Assembly (NCBI RefSeq): GCF_013315815.1
Contig: NZ_CP046051.1
Location: 372,001 to 436,000, forward strand
DNA length: 64,000 bases
Reading direction: 5' to 3'
From: Caproicibacterium lactatifermentans
Lineage (GTDB): Bacteria; Bacillota; Clostridia; Oscillospirales; Acutalibacteraceae
In this document: positions 25,894 through 33,039 of the stretch, piece after piece
How the letters are laid out: the number at the start of each line of letters is the position of its first letter
Numbering within the stretch: position 1 is the stretch's first letter
The notes under the pieces: generated by a model
What the model saw: the letters and a program-made list of their open reading frames with translations, nothing else
What the model was told of the DNA's origin: nothing
Database searches by the model: none
Program-made: the position numbers and the translations under genes

Positions 25894-26415
25894 CTATTTC
25901 CCTTTCTTCTCCGCAAATATAATTTTTTTTATAAACTCAATCTCTTGGGACATGTAGGCAACCTTCGCAGCGAGATGGTTTATTTCTGACTCGCTCATCA
26001 ATGGAGGATGCCCTTTGTTTGCCCTACGAGGCGGCGCTGGCAGTGGAGGTGCATCCTCGTTGTCATCCGGATAAGGATCATTTCCTTCGGTAAACTCGAG
26101 GCCACGTCCTTTTGCTTGCCGCAGAAGCTTAAAAAAGCCGAGAATGCGTGCACGTCCTAATGTCTCCGGGTTGAGGCCGACCTCAGAAAAAATCTGTATC
26201 GGATCGACCCCATCGCAGTACCGTTGCCAAGCTGCATCTTTAAAAGCTTTTGTGTATGACACTGTTTTGCTTGAGACATATGCCACATGAGGCGAGTCCG
26301 TGAGTTCCTTGAGTTGTTCTGCAGAGAACGCAGCATGCTCATATGTGCCGTCAGGATTCTTTTTCTTACGGCCTGCACCAGGACGTGAACCCCCACGATT
26401 ACTGCTGTTTGCCAT
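25894..26415 (-). CDS. IS3-like OrfA, large helix-turn-helix protein
   Basis: A 173-residue protein beginning with a basic Gly-rich stretch (NRGGSRPGAGRKKK). A helix-turn-helix-like region follows (FKDAAWQRYCDGVDPIQIFSEVGL), then a Pro-rich linker (PPLPAPPRRANKG) and a C-terminal leucine-zipper-like helix (INHLAAKVAYMSQEIEFIKKIIF). It is much longer than the usual 100-residue OrfA. Its gene ends over an eight-A slippery run. It gives DNA-binding specificity to the fused transposase. Confidence 0.82.
   Translation of the reverse strand: MANSSNRGGSRPGAGRKKKNPDGTYEHAAFSAEQLKELTDSPHVAYVSSKTVSYTKAFKDAAWQRYCDGVDPIQIFSEVGLNPETLGRARILGFFKLLRQAKGRGLEFTEGNDPYPDDNEDAPPLPAPPRRANKGHPPLMSESEINHLAAKVAYMSQEIEFIKKIIFAEKKGK
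25923..25930 (-). promoter_or_regulatory. Probable -1 ribosomal frameshift site (A AAA AAA)
   Basis: Minus strand ATA AAA AAA ATT in the OrfA frame is a canonical slippery heptamer. A -1 shift enters the OrfB frame, which is open from there to the OrfB ATG. Known IS3 elements make OrfAB transposase this way. Confidence 0.7.
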
Positions 26416-26602
26416 TGATAATTCCTCCTTTTGCAGAGAGAAATGATTTCAAATACAGATATTATAGCATTATCTGTCCGGTCTGTGGATGCAAACTATA
26501 TTATCTGTCCGAAAACTTGATTTCCAACTCTGCGATTTGTGTGATGATTTTGATTTCACACTCTCGAATTTCAATCAATGACTGTCCAAATTTCGGGGTA
26601 CG

Positions 26603-27139
26603 GATCATCTTATGGTAAAATAACAAAATGAATATAAAGTGAAAGCAGAAAGTCGGAAAGGGGGTGCGTAACAAAAACCTACAGAGGGATTTTGGACAAG
26701 CCGTGAGAGCGGGATGTGCCCTGCTGCTTTTTTGGATGATAGCACCGACTGCACAGAGGACATCGAAAACTGTGTATTATACTATACGGAAGGGTCAAAG
26801 GCCACAGGTATGCTGTTTCAGCATATTTGTGGTCTTTGTTGTTTGTAATAAAAAACAGTTTGTCTATTCCCCGGAGGATAACAAGAAGAGACGTCAAAAT
26901 ATACAAACAAAAAGGTAAACATCAGTGCTATACAGCAAGAGAGTGAATTATCAACACTTTTATGTCGCAAATTTAACCGACAACACATAAAATATAGACA
27001 GCCAAACAGGAGGCCCGTATAGGTTATATTTTTATAAACAGAGTTCTATAGCACATATACAGATTGGATTAGATTGCAACAACTTACACAAATATTTTCA
27101 ATTTTATCAGAAAAATATGAATTATATTTCAAAAAATAT
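26603..27139 (+). other. Gap between IS and CAP gene, no gene seen
   Basis: About 540 AT-rich bases. A long hairpin with stem CAAAGGCCACA/TGTGGTCTTTG (26796-26838) and inner TATGCTG/CAGCATA looks like a terminator with a weak T tail. A possible second hairpin with a T-run is at 26706-26736. An 84-codon frame here overlaps both and is not convincing. Confidence 0.5.
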
Positions 27140-27168
27140 TTGCAATATAGAAAAATGTATTGTATGAT
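27140..27168 (+). promoter_or_regulatory. Promoter of the CAP protein gene
   Basis: TTGCAA, 17-base spacer, TATGAT, 50 bases before the start and preceded by A/T tracts that may act as an UP element. Confidence 0.65.
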
Positions 27169-27219
27169 GTAAACGTAAATTAAAAAAGCACAAAATTTTT
27201 TGTAAAGGAAGCTGATAAT

Positions 27220-28497
27220 ATGAATGCAAAGAAATGGAAAAGACTCGTGGCAGTAGTGTTGTCAGCGGGCATTTTGTGCACTGTTACCTTGCCTACCTTC
27301 GCGGCAGATTCCATAAATGCCACAAAAGGAAATGCGACATCGTCCAGCTGCATAAAACTTCCGCAGGGTTTTACCACAGATACATGGAAGGAACTGCAGC
27401 TGATAAACCGCGTCCGCCACAATGAAGGCCAAGAAGACCCCTTGTCTGCTTACACCAAGCTGAACGCAGCGGCCCAAACCCGTGCACAGGAATCCGATAC
27501 TCAGTTCTCCCACGTACGTCCAAACGGCACCTCCTGCTTCACTATTTTTAAACAGTATGGTATTTCCGCGTACAGCGTGGGCGAAAACCTTGCACAGCGC
27601 TTTACAGATGCCGGCTCAGTTGTGCAGGCATGGATGGAAAGTACCGGTCACCGCGCCAATATCCTGAATGCCAACTATGCATTTATCGGTATGGGCGAAT
27701 ACACAAAGAATTCCGTTACTTCTTGGTCACAGCTATTCACAACCGCCAGCTCCCGCCCAACAGGGCTGTCGGTTGAGAATCCACCCAAAGAAATTTTGGC
27801 CGGCCGCCGCCTGTTTGACATTGGAACTGTCCTGCGTTTGCAGTATGGCAGCACCACAACTTATCTGCCGCTGGATGACTGTATGTGCAGTGGACTGAAC
27901 ACCAGACGCACCGGTACCCAAAACATCACAGTCAATGTGCGCGGTGTCACAACTACTTTTTCTATCAATGTCATATCGCCAAACGGCATTTCCCTGACAG
28001 AGGATTCCGTTTACCTGCAGCCCGGTGCAACCACCACTCTGAAGGCAACGAAAAACAGCAATGGCTCCCAGGTAACCGAAGCGATTGCGTGGACTTCCAG
28101 CAACCCGAGCGCTGTCACTGTGGAAAACGGTGTTGTTCATTCCGTGGGCAATGGCAGTGCTGAAATCACTGCCAAGACAGCGACCGGTTCCGACACCTGT
28201 ACAGTTTCTACCATCTCGGTTAAATCGGATACCACGATGGACTTTTCTATTCGGAAAAACAGTACATATACCTATCGCTTTGAGGTCATTGCCCCACGCG
28301 GTACACAGCCGAACATCACAACCGGAAACGGCAGTGTCCTCCGTACAGAAGGTTGCATGAAGCGTGTGGAAAACGGCCATGATGTGTATTACGTCAAAGT
28401 TCGCGCAATTGGTAAAGTCGGCGAAGAAACCGGCGTTTACACGACATTGCCTGGTCAGCAGGCTGTCCGTCACTGCAAGATTCGGATTGCGGCCTAA
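27220..28497 (+). CDS. Secreted CAP-domain protein with Ig-like domain
   Basis: A 425-residue exported protein with a signal peptide (residues 1-29, ending TFAA). A CAP/SCP domain (about 60-190) has NRVRHNEG, FSHVRPNG, GENLAQ and HRANILN. After a linker comes a BIG2-like bacterial Ig domain (about 260-335; GATTTLKATKN, AIAWTSSNPSAVTV, GSAEITAKT). CAP proteins of the YkwD type are secreted, and some are linked to sporulation or the cell wall; the biochemical role is unknown. The A+T-rich promoter drives only this gene. Confidence 0.88.
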   Translation: MNAKKWKRLVAVVLSAGILCTVTLPTFAADSINATKGNATSSSCIKLPQGFTTDTWKELQLINRVRHNEGQEDPLSAYTKLNAAAQTRAQESDTQFSHVRPNGTSCFTIFKQYGISAYSVGENLAQRFTDAGSVVQAWMESTGHRANILNANYAFIGMGEYTKNSVTSWSQLFTTASSRPTGLSVENPPKEILAGRRLFDIGTVLRLQYGSTTTYLPLDDCMCSGLNTRRTGTQNITVNVRGVTTTFSINVISPNGISLTEDSVYLQPGATTTLKATKNSNGSQVTEAIAWTSSNPSAVTVENGVVHSVGNGSAEITAKTATGSDTCTVSTISVKSDTTMDFSIRKNSTYTYRFEVIAPRGTQPNITTGNGSVLRTEGCMKRVENGHDVYYVKVRAIGKVGEETGVYTTLPGQQAVRHCKIRIAA

Positions 28498-28573
28498 TCT
28501 TTGTATATATGCTTTGGTATAGATGATAAGATGTTTGAATGTATCTCTCCATTATAGGGTCCCCTGAAAAAAT

Positions 28574-28614
28574 CCGCTGTTTTCCAAAAGGCATACGGCA
28601 GATTTTTTGCTGCC
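28574..28614 (+). terminator. Possible terminator after CAP gene
   Basis: Stem AATCCGCTG/CGGCAGATT with G-U pairs and a TTTTTT tail, in the 196-base gap before cotJA. I could not fix a sigma-E or sigma-K promoter for cotJ in the remaining bases. Confidence 0.55.
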
Positions 28615-28693
28615 TTGCAGCAGGGAAGGACCGTGGGGACCGCCGCTGCATAGAATAAGCGGGGGCTTTCCCCAGAAAGGAGTGCTTTTTAAC

Positions 28694-28885
28694 ATGGAAG
28701 AACCTTTAACTGGGCAAAAATGCGCGGTCCAGCCGCTGCCGCCTATTCCAAAGGACCCGGCACTGGCCATGGCATATATACCCGTACAAAAATTTGAGAA
28801 CCTATATCAGCCGGAGGAGGGGTACCAGTCCGGTACTCTATTCCGGGATCTGAACAAACCCTTTATGGGGGGTGCCGCGAAATGA
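28694..28885 (+). CDS. cotJA: Spore coat-associated protein CotJA
   Basis: A 63-residue acidic, proline-rich protein. The block LAMAYIPVQKFENLYQPEEG, ending FRDLNKPF, is the CotJA family signature. In Bacillus the cotJ operon is switched on by sigma-E in the mother cell and the products enter the spore coat. I chose the ATG at 28694 behind AGAAAGGAG. It overlaps cotJB by four bases. Confidence 0.9.
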   Translation: MEEPLTGQKCAVQPLPPIPKDPALAMAYIPVQKFENLYQPEEGYQSGTLFRDLNKPFMGGAAK

Positions 28886-29148
28886 CAGAACAGCAGCGCC
28901 TAATGCGCAGGATAGATGCCTGCCGGTTTGCCATGTGGGAACTGAAAATTTTTCTTGATACCCACCCCGACAACTGTGAGGCTGTGAAAAGTTTGCAGGA
29001 ACGCCGGAAGATGGCTGCCGACCTGATAAAACAGTATGAGGATGCCTACGGGCCGCTGAACCAAAGCGACGCCACCGCCAGCCGCTGGGCGTGGGTGCAG
29101 GAGCCATGGCCGTGGGAGCTTACACAAAAAGAGGAGGCGGATAACTGA
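28882..29148 (+). CDS. cotJB: Spore coat protein CotJB
   Basis: An 88-residue protein of the CotJB family: RRIDACRFAMWELKIFLDTHPDN, AADLIKQYEDAYGPL and the Trp-rich end WAWVQEPWPWE. It overlaps cotJA by four bases and its TGA overlaps the cotJC ATG (TGATG), so all three genes are translationally coupled. The product acts with CotJC in the coat, but its exact job is unknown. Confidence 0.92.
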   Translation: MTEQQRLMRRIDACRFAMWELKIFLDTHPDNCEAVKSLQERRKMAADLIKQYEDAYGPLNQSDATASRWAWVQEPWPWELTQKEEADN

Positions 29149-29239
29149 TGTGGAACTATGAAAAACGGCTGCAGTATCCTATTCACATTAAAAATCCAGA
29201 CCCGCGTATGGCGAAGATTGTGCTGGCACAATATGGTGG
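29148..29239 (+). pseudogene. cotJC: cotJC 5' part, split by an intervening element
   Basis: Codons 1-30 of CotJC (MWNYEKRLQYPIHIKNPDPR, then MAKIVLAQYGG), in the normal place after cotJB. At the shared sequence TATGGTGG the gene runs into the inserted element and stops at 29256-29258 after 36 codons. None of the metal ligands is in this part. Joining it at TATGGTGG to the 3' part (33950-34474) gives exactly 203 codons with stop and no frame change. It is better seen as one half of a rearrangeable gene than as a dead gene. Confidence 0.93.
29232..29239 (+). other. Left att core (attL), TATGGTGG
   Basis: The eight-base core shared with 33950-33957. The last two bases, GG, lie at the centre of symmetry and are the predicted two-base crossover of a serine recombinase. 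Confidence 0.8.
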
Positions 29240-29245
29240 GCTATA

Positions 29246-29262
29246 CATTAAAATGTGATAAT
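29246..29262 (+). repeat. attP right arm (inverted-repeat half)
   Basis: CATTAAAATGTGATAAT. Its complement matches 14 of 17 bases of the left arm at 33933-33949. In the excised circle these arms flank the core. Confidence 0.75.
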
Positions 29263-29278
29263 CTAGAGCAAACAAAAA

Positions 29279-30706
29279 TCAGGCGAAGTAAAATACCTCA
29301 ACACTGCAGCTTATGCGGTCGAAAACAGCATGGTCGACAAACGACCGCATAAGCTTTGATTTTTCAGCCATCGGCACATCCGGCGATTGAATACGTGCCA
29401 GCTTGGATAGATTCTTTTTGCAGTATGCCTGCATATCTATTGCTGGAGTGGGACGTTTGAGCTCGCTTTCCAGCTTTGCAATTTGTTTGTTGATGCGCAT
29501 TTTATTTTGCTTGTATTCATCCAGCGTATCCACTCCAGAGGCATAAGCATCCTTTACGCGGCCCAGCTTTTGCCGTTCACGGTTCAGCTGCTGCTGGAGA
29601 ATAGAAATCGAGCTTTTGGTGCGTTCTGGGTGTGTGCGGTATATGAGAGATACGCTGCCGGAGGACAGGTCTTTTTGGATGACATAATACGTGATTGCCT
29701 CGATTTTGCTGAGGGAAATATAATGCGACTCTGTGCACTGACCGTGAGCAAAGGCACAGCACTGAAATCCTCCATGCGTAAAAGATAATGTAGAGCCGCA
29801 GTTGCTGCACTTCACAAGGCCCTGCAATGGGCTGTGCAGCGACGGGGTGATATGGTGTACATATTTGCCATGGAGCACCTTGTTTTCTGCAATTTTTTTC
29901 TGCGCAGCGTCCCACGTTTGTAAATCAATAATTGCCTCATGCCTGCCGTCAACAATTTTGACGGACGGGTCGTCGTAGTTCATGTTCGTTATGTGGTCAG
30001 GATTCCAGCGGATTTTTCCAATGTATACAGGATTACGCAAGATATAATCCACGGTGCGGTTTTCCCACAAGTTTCCGCGCCGAGTGCGGATGCCCATGGC
30101 ATTGATTTTTATGGCGATTTTTTTAACAGGTACCCCCGCTGAAAAATCACTAAAAATCATCCGAACAAGCGGCGCGGTGTCCGGGTCTGGCACCAGTTGG
30201 CCGTCTTGCATCAGGTAGCCGATGGGCGCGATGGACACCGGGTGTCCAGTTTCAAACGCTTTGGTCATGCCGCGTTTGACTTCCCCAGCCAAACGGACAG
30301 AATAGTAGCCGTCCATCCACTCAATGATGCGCTCAATCAGGTTGCCGAATTCGCCATCAGCAATCGGCTCCGAGATGCTGACAACCGAGATACCCTTTTC
30401 CCGTTTGAGCAGGGATTTATAGACGATACTCTCTTCTTGGTTGCGCGCAAACCGGCTGAACTTCCAGACCAATATAACATCAATATCACTTTCCGGGGAA
30501 CGGGCCGTGGCAATCATTCGCTGAAACTCCGGCCGTCTTTCGGCTTTACGGCCGCTGATACCTTCTGCTTCGCGGAAAATATATTCTTCCGGCAAAATCA
30601 TGTCATGTTCTTTTGCGTATTTTTGTATCAGCTCCAGCTGACTTTCGGGGCTGTACTCCAGCTGGTTGTCAGTGCTGACGCGGATATAGGCTGCTGCCGT
30701 CTGCAT
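29279..30706 (-). CDS. Large serine recombinase of the cotJC element
   Basis: A 475-residue site-specific recombinase. The N-terminal resolvase domain has the catalytic Ser11 in AAYIRVSTDNQ, the conserved SGRKAERRPEFQRM region and KFSRFARN. The long helix E (ERIIEWMDGYYSVRLAGE) leads to the recombinase domain (PIGYLMQ, TVDYILRNPVYIGKIRW). A zinc ribbon (CSNCGSTL and later CC and C) is interrupted by a coiled coil (ILQQQLNRERQKLG to KQIAKLESEL). All parts are intact, so the enzyme is likely active. The ATG at 30706 follows AGAGGTG. It reads toward the left att site, and the XRE gene lies just upstream. Confidence 0.93.
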   Translation of the reverse strand: MQTAAAYIRVSTDNQLEYSPESQLELIQKYAKEHDMILPEEYIFREAEGISGRKAERRPEFQRMIATARSPESDIDVILVWKFSRFARNQEESIVYKSLLKREKGISVVSISEPIADGEFGNLIERIIEWMDGYYSVRLAGEVKRGMTKAFETGHPVSIAPIGYLMQDGQLVPDPDTAPLVRMIFSDFSAGVPVKKIAIKINAMGIRTRRGNLWENRTVDYILRNPVYIGKIRWNPDHITNMNYDDPSVKIVDGRHEAIIDLQTWDAAQKKIAENKVLHGKYVHHITPSLHSPLQGLVKCSNCGSTLSFTHGGFQCCAFAHGQCTESHYISLSKIEAITYYVIQKDLSSGSVSLIYRTHPERTKSSISILQQQLNRERQKLGRVKDAYASGVDTLDEYKQNKMRINKQIAKLESELKRPTPAIDMQAYCKKNLSKLARIQSPDVPMAEKSKLMRSFVDHAVFDRISCSVEVFYFA

Positions 30707-30724
30707 GGTATCACCTCTTTGCAA

Positions 30725-30931
30725 TCATGAGTCGGCACCCCCCAGCGGCTCTAATATTTTTTGCATGGTCGTCAAAGTAGGCACGCTGGGGCCGTTTTCG
30801 ATGCGTGCTGCATTCGATTGTTTAACACCTGCCAGTTCGGCAAGCTTTCCATTTGTCAATGATACGCTCCACAGCGGAAAGCGCTTCCGTTCTTTGATAT
30901 TTATATGATACCAAATTATATTAAACCTCAT
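30725..30931 (-). CDS. XRE-like helix-turn-helix regulator, possibly truncated
   Basis: Up to 68 residues. The last 45 clearly match an XRE helix-turn-helix (GKLAELAGVKQSNAARIENG, PSVPTLTTMQKILEPLG). The N-terminal part (MRFNIIWYHINIKERKRF) is less typical, so the first helix may be degraded or the start misplaced. A TATAAT-like sequence on this strand lies at 30915-30920. The stop is 18 bases before the recombinase start, so both probably share a transcript. It may repress the recombinase or set its direction; this is inference. Confidence 0.6.
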   Translation of the reverse strand: MRFNIIWYHINIKERKRFPLWSVSLTNGKLAELAGVKQSNAARIENGPSVPTLTTMQKILEPLGGADS

Positions 30932-31025
30932 ATTGAATTGGATATTTAAAAATTCGGTACAAAAAATCCCGACCAGATAAGGCCGGGATCGAACATAAGC
31001 CAGTGCGGAAAACTGGAGCGAAACC

Positions 31026-31137
31026 ATGAACGAAAAAACGCCTGCAAAAACTTATCATGGAAGCCATCGAAGAGATGGATGATGTGCCATTGCTGTTAGA
31101 ATTGTACAGCGCCGTAAAAGAGCTTACAGGCAAATAG
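31026..31137 (+). pseudogene. Small ORF with frameshift in an A run
   Basis: The ATG at 31026 opens MNEK, then a run of six A shifts the frame. With five A the reading would be MNEKRLQKLIMEAIEEMDDV, then PLLLELYSAVKELTGK and a stop at 31135-31137: 36 acidic, helical residues. The downstream part alone could start at an internal ATG near 31056. It reads away from the XRE gene and is followed by a terminator. It may be a decayed antitoxin-like or regulatory peptide; no family is recognised. Confidence 0.5.
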
Positions 31138-31155
31138 TTATTCGTCTTTTTTGTG

Positions 31156-31190
31156 TCCGAGACTTGTTAAAAGTCGCGGATTATTTTTTT
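31156..31190 (+). terminator. Terminator after the small ORF
   Basis: Stem TCCGAGACTT/AAGTCGCGGA with a T-rich tail. Confidence 0.7.
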
Positions 31191-31336
31191 GCTTTTTTCA
31201 TCAAGTGATATATAGGAAATAATGAAATCTTTGATAAATGCTGGACAATGAAAACCCGCAGTCCGACAAGCAGCCCGCCTGACTCAGCGGGTACGGAAAG
31301 CGGCCAGACAGCATAGCATAAAAAGAGGTGATACGC

Positions 31337-31624
31337 ATGGCACGCAAGGCAGAACGCTGGACGCTCCGCTCGTCCTTTATCGACAAAACGCACAACGGTC
31401 AGCCGCAGCTGATGACCGAACGGGTTGTGGAACTGACAAAGGACCCAAAAACAAAGCAATGGGTGGTGCATGAGATATCATGCCGGCAGGTGATGCCGGA
31501 GGCGGAGCAAAAGAAGGCCAAAGCGGCCATGATGCGGCGCGCGTCGGAGCAGATGTCGGATTACATATCCACAAATGACAGTGTAATTGCCCCGGGAACC
31601 TATAAGCTTACGGACCTACTATGA
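31337..31624 (+). CDS. Hypothetical 95-residue basic protein of the element
   Basis: Starts MARKAERWTLRSSFIDKTH at an ATG behind AGAGGTGATACGC, a good ribosome site. It is basic and helical in the second half (EAEQKKAKAAMMRRASEQM) with no recognised domain. The stop touches the start region of the replication-gene remnant, so both may once have formed an operon. In position it resembles small accessory genes next to replication proteins of integrative elements; a directionality-factor role is possible but only a guess. Confidence 0.65.
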   Translation: MARKAERWTLRSSFIDKTHNGQPQLMTERVVELTKDPKTKQWVVHEISCRQVMPEAEQKKAKAAMMRRASEQMSDYISTNDSVIAPGTYKLTDLL

Positions 31625-31886
31625 AATTTCCGCCGAGAGGTCTTTGCCTACGAAGCGGGACCGGAAGGAAACAAAGCTGCGGCGCCTGTTAAATACAAAC
31701 TTCGGATCAGGTGATTTTCACCTAACGTTGACTTACCGAAAAGGGGATAGACCAGCGGCCGAAAAGGTGCCAGGCATCATGGAAAAGTTTTGGAGAGATT
31801 TTCGGGCTTGAATATCAGTTTTACAGTATGGTGAAGTTATCCACGGCAGAGCGGAGAAGCGGTGCAGAGTCTATTCCATAGAATGA
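31587..31886 (+). pseudogene. Remnant of a replication-initiator-like gene
   Basis: One frame from about 31587 gives YYEISAERSLPTKRDRK, KLRRLLNTNFGSGDFHLTLTY and EKFWRDFRA, then TGA at 31809. The same frame goes on as ISVLQYGEVIHG before a second stop. To my recollection this resembles the N-terminal third of clostridial phage- or ICE-type replication proteins, which run to about 270 residues. The rest is missing; the next gene follows on the other strand at once. It suggests that the element descends from a self-replicating mobile element that has lost this function. Confidence 0.55.
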
Positions 31887-32569
31887 AAACATTGCGGATA
31901 CCATCCAACTACCGCGTATGGAATGATGAACACAACAATCCCTGTAGAGTAAGGTGCAATGTCATATTGCTGATAGTAGATTGCAACGCCGCAGCAGGTG
32001 AGATAATAGCTCTCTTTGTTGAAATTCTTTACAATCAGCTCCCGGTAATTTTCAAAATAAATACCGGGATTTTGTTGATATTGTTTATCAGCCTGCTTTA
32101 TAATCTGCTCTGTCAGCAATGCACAATAATCCTGACCGGCTGGGAACAGGCAGGAAAGCGGAACGTTTTTTCCGTTAGAAAGGTTCCAAGTGTCGGATGA
32201 CCGGACGGTGCTTCCATGAGCACCGCCGGTATACTCGTACTGCTCGCGGTATACGCTGAGATAGCAGTTCTGATTGTAAGTCGTTTCATATTTGAGAACT
32301 GCGTCATATGGGTGAAAAGGAAATCCCTGCTCCAATGTGTCCTTATAGTAAGCAATGGCCTGCTGGTACAGTTCACCGGATGCATGCTGATAAAATGTAT
32401 TCACCTGCTTTTGAATTTGAGCATTGATGCTGACTTGCACAGGCTCATTGTTCTGTAAGTATATTTTCGGATAGGAAATGGTAAACGTAAGCATGGTTGT
32501 ATTGTCATATGTAAGAGTACGATTTATTTTGCACGTTTTCATACATGCGCATGCGTTAAAAGAATTCAT
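31871..32569 (-). CDS. DUF4163/DUF3298-type protein without signal peptide
   Basis: A 232-residue protein. The first half looks like a PdaC/RsiV-type DUF4163 domain (TFTISYPKIYL, EYTGGAHGSTVRSSDTWNL). The end looks like DUF3298 (YLTCCGVAIYYQQYDIAPYSTGIVVFIIPY). Family members are normally exported or membrane-bound, but the N-terminus here (MNSFNACACMKTCK) is Cys-rich with no signal peptide. The product would therefore stay in the cell that makes it. AGGAGG lies seven bases from the ATG, so it is probably expressed. It is cargo of the cotJC element. Confidence 0.75.
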   Translation of the reverse strand: MNSFNACACMKTCKINRTLTYDNTTMLTFTISYPKIYLQNNEPVQVSINAQIQKQVNTFYQHASGELYQQAIAYYKDTLEQGFPFHPYDAVLKYETTYNQNCYLSVYREQYEYTGGAHGSTVRSSDTWNLSNGKNVPLSCLFPAGQDYCALLTEQIIKQADKQYQQNPGIYFENYRELIVKNFNKESYYLTCCGVAIYYQQYDIAPYSTGIVVFIIPYAVVGWYPQCFHSME

Positions 32570-32793
32570 GAGTCATTCCTCCTGTTTTGGATTTTTATTA
32601 TTTTATTCAATCAAAACGGAGATTAACACAAAGTGAGGGGAGCATAAATGATGGTTTTACCAATCAAAAAACAATTTAAGGGCTGAATTTCAAATGGCAG
32701 CACCAGAGAATCAGAAGAAAATGAATGGGCTGTCCCGCTTTCGGACGCGAAACGGCAGAGTTTGAAAAGTACATATTGCCGAAATGGGGGAAA

Positions 32794-32826
32794 TAAAAAA
32801 CGGCTCCGTCCCAAAAGGGACGGAGC
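32794..32826 (-). terminator. Terminator of the Cys-rich peptide gene
   Basis: Perfect stem GCTCCGTCCC/GGGACGGAGC with TTTT loop; a T-run follows on the minus strand. Confidence 0.85.
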
Positions 32827-32845
32827 TAGATGTAGGCGATGTTAC

Positions 32846-32920
32846 TTATTTACAACCGTTGCAGCAACCGCAGTTGCTCATCATCTGCTGGAGCAGCTGG
32901 AGCAATTCCTGACATGTCAT
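32846..32920 (-). CDS. 24-residue cysteine-rich peptide in the cotJC element
   Basis: An ORF too short for normal callers: MTCQELLQLLQQMMSNCGCC then NGCK. Five Cys in 24 residues, four of them in a C-G-C-C-N-G-C block at the end. The ATG has a strong AAGGAGG site seven bases away, a promoter with 17-base spacing at 32969-32997, and a perfect terminator after the stop. That complete unit argues for a real gene. It could be a small coat or metal-binding peptide; no family is recognised. Confidence 0.6.
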   Translation of the reverse strand: MTCQELLQLLQQMMSNCGCCNGCK

Positions 32921-32968
32921 AGCAGAAGCCTCCTTTTCAAGTTTGCTATTTCCTTTCGGAATACGTCT

Positions 32969-32997
32969 ATCATATCAGAATTTATACAAGGCTACAA
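32969..32997 (-). promoter_or_regulatory. Promoter of the Cys-rich peptide gene
   Basis: Minus strand TTGTAG, 17-base spacer, TATGAT. Confidence 0.5.
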
Positions 32998-33039
32998 TCA
33001 TATATTTTTGGCAAACTTGTTAATGAAATAAATGGATAA

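Larger units (their letters stand above)
24707..26602 (-). mobile_element. IS3-like insertion sequence
   Basis: About 1.9 kb with two transposase frames on the minus strand. Imperfect terminal inverted repeats match at about 15 of 21 positions: GTACCCCG..TT.GGACA at the left end, its complement CGGGGTAC at the right. Inside the right end ATTATCTGTCCG occurs twice (26469 and 26500) and a related form lies near the left end; these look like transposase-binding repeats. I found no clear target duplication, so the exact ends are uncertain. It sits between the padR promoter and the CAP gene. Confidence 0.8.

Noticed and set aside
24700-26610. Target-site duplication of the IS
   Set aside because: The three to five bases flanking the inferred ends do not match.
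26664-26918. An 84-codon frame before the CAP gene
   Set aside because: Starts at GTG and runs through two terminator-like hairpins; no domain or conserved pattern.
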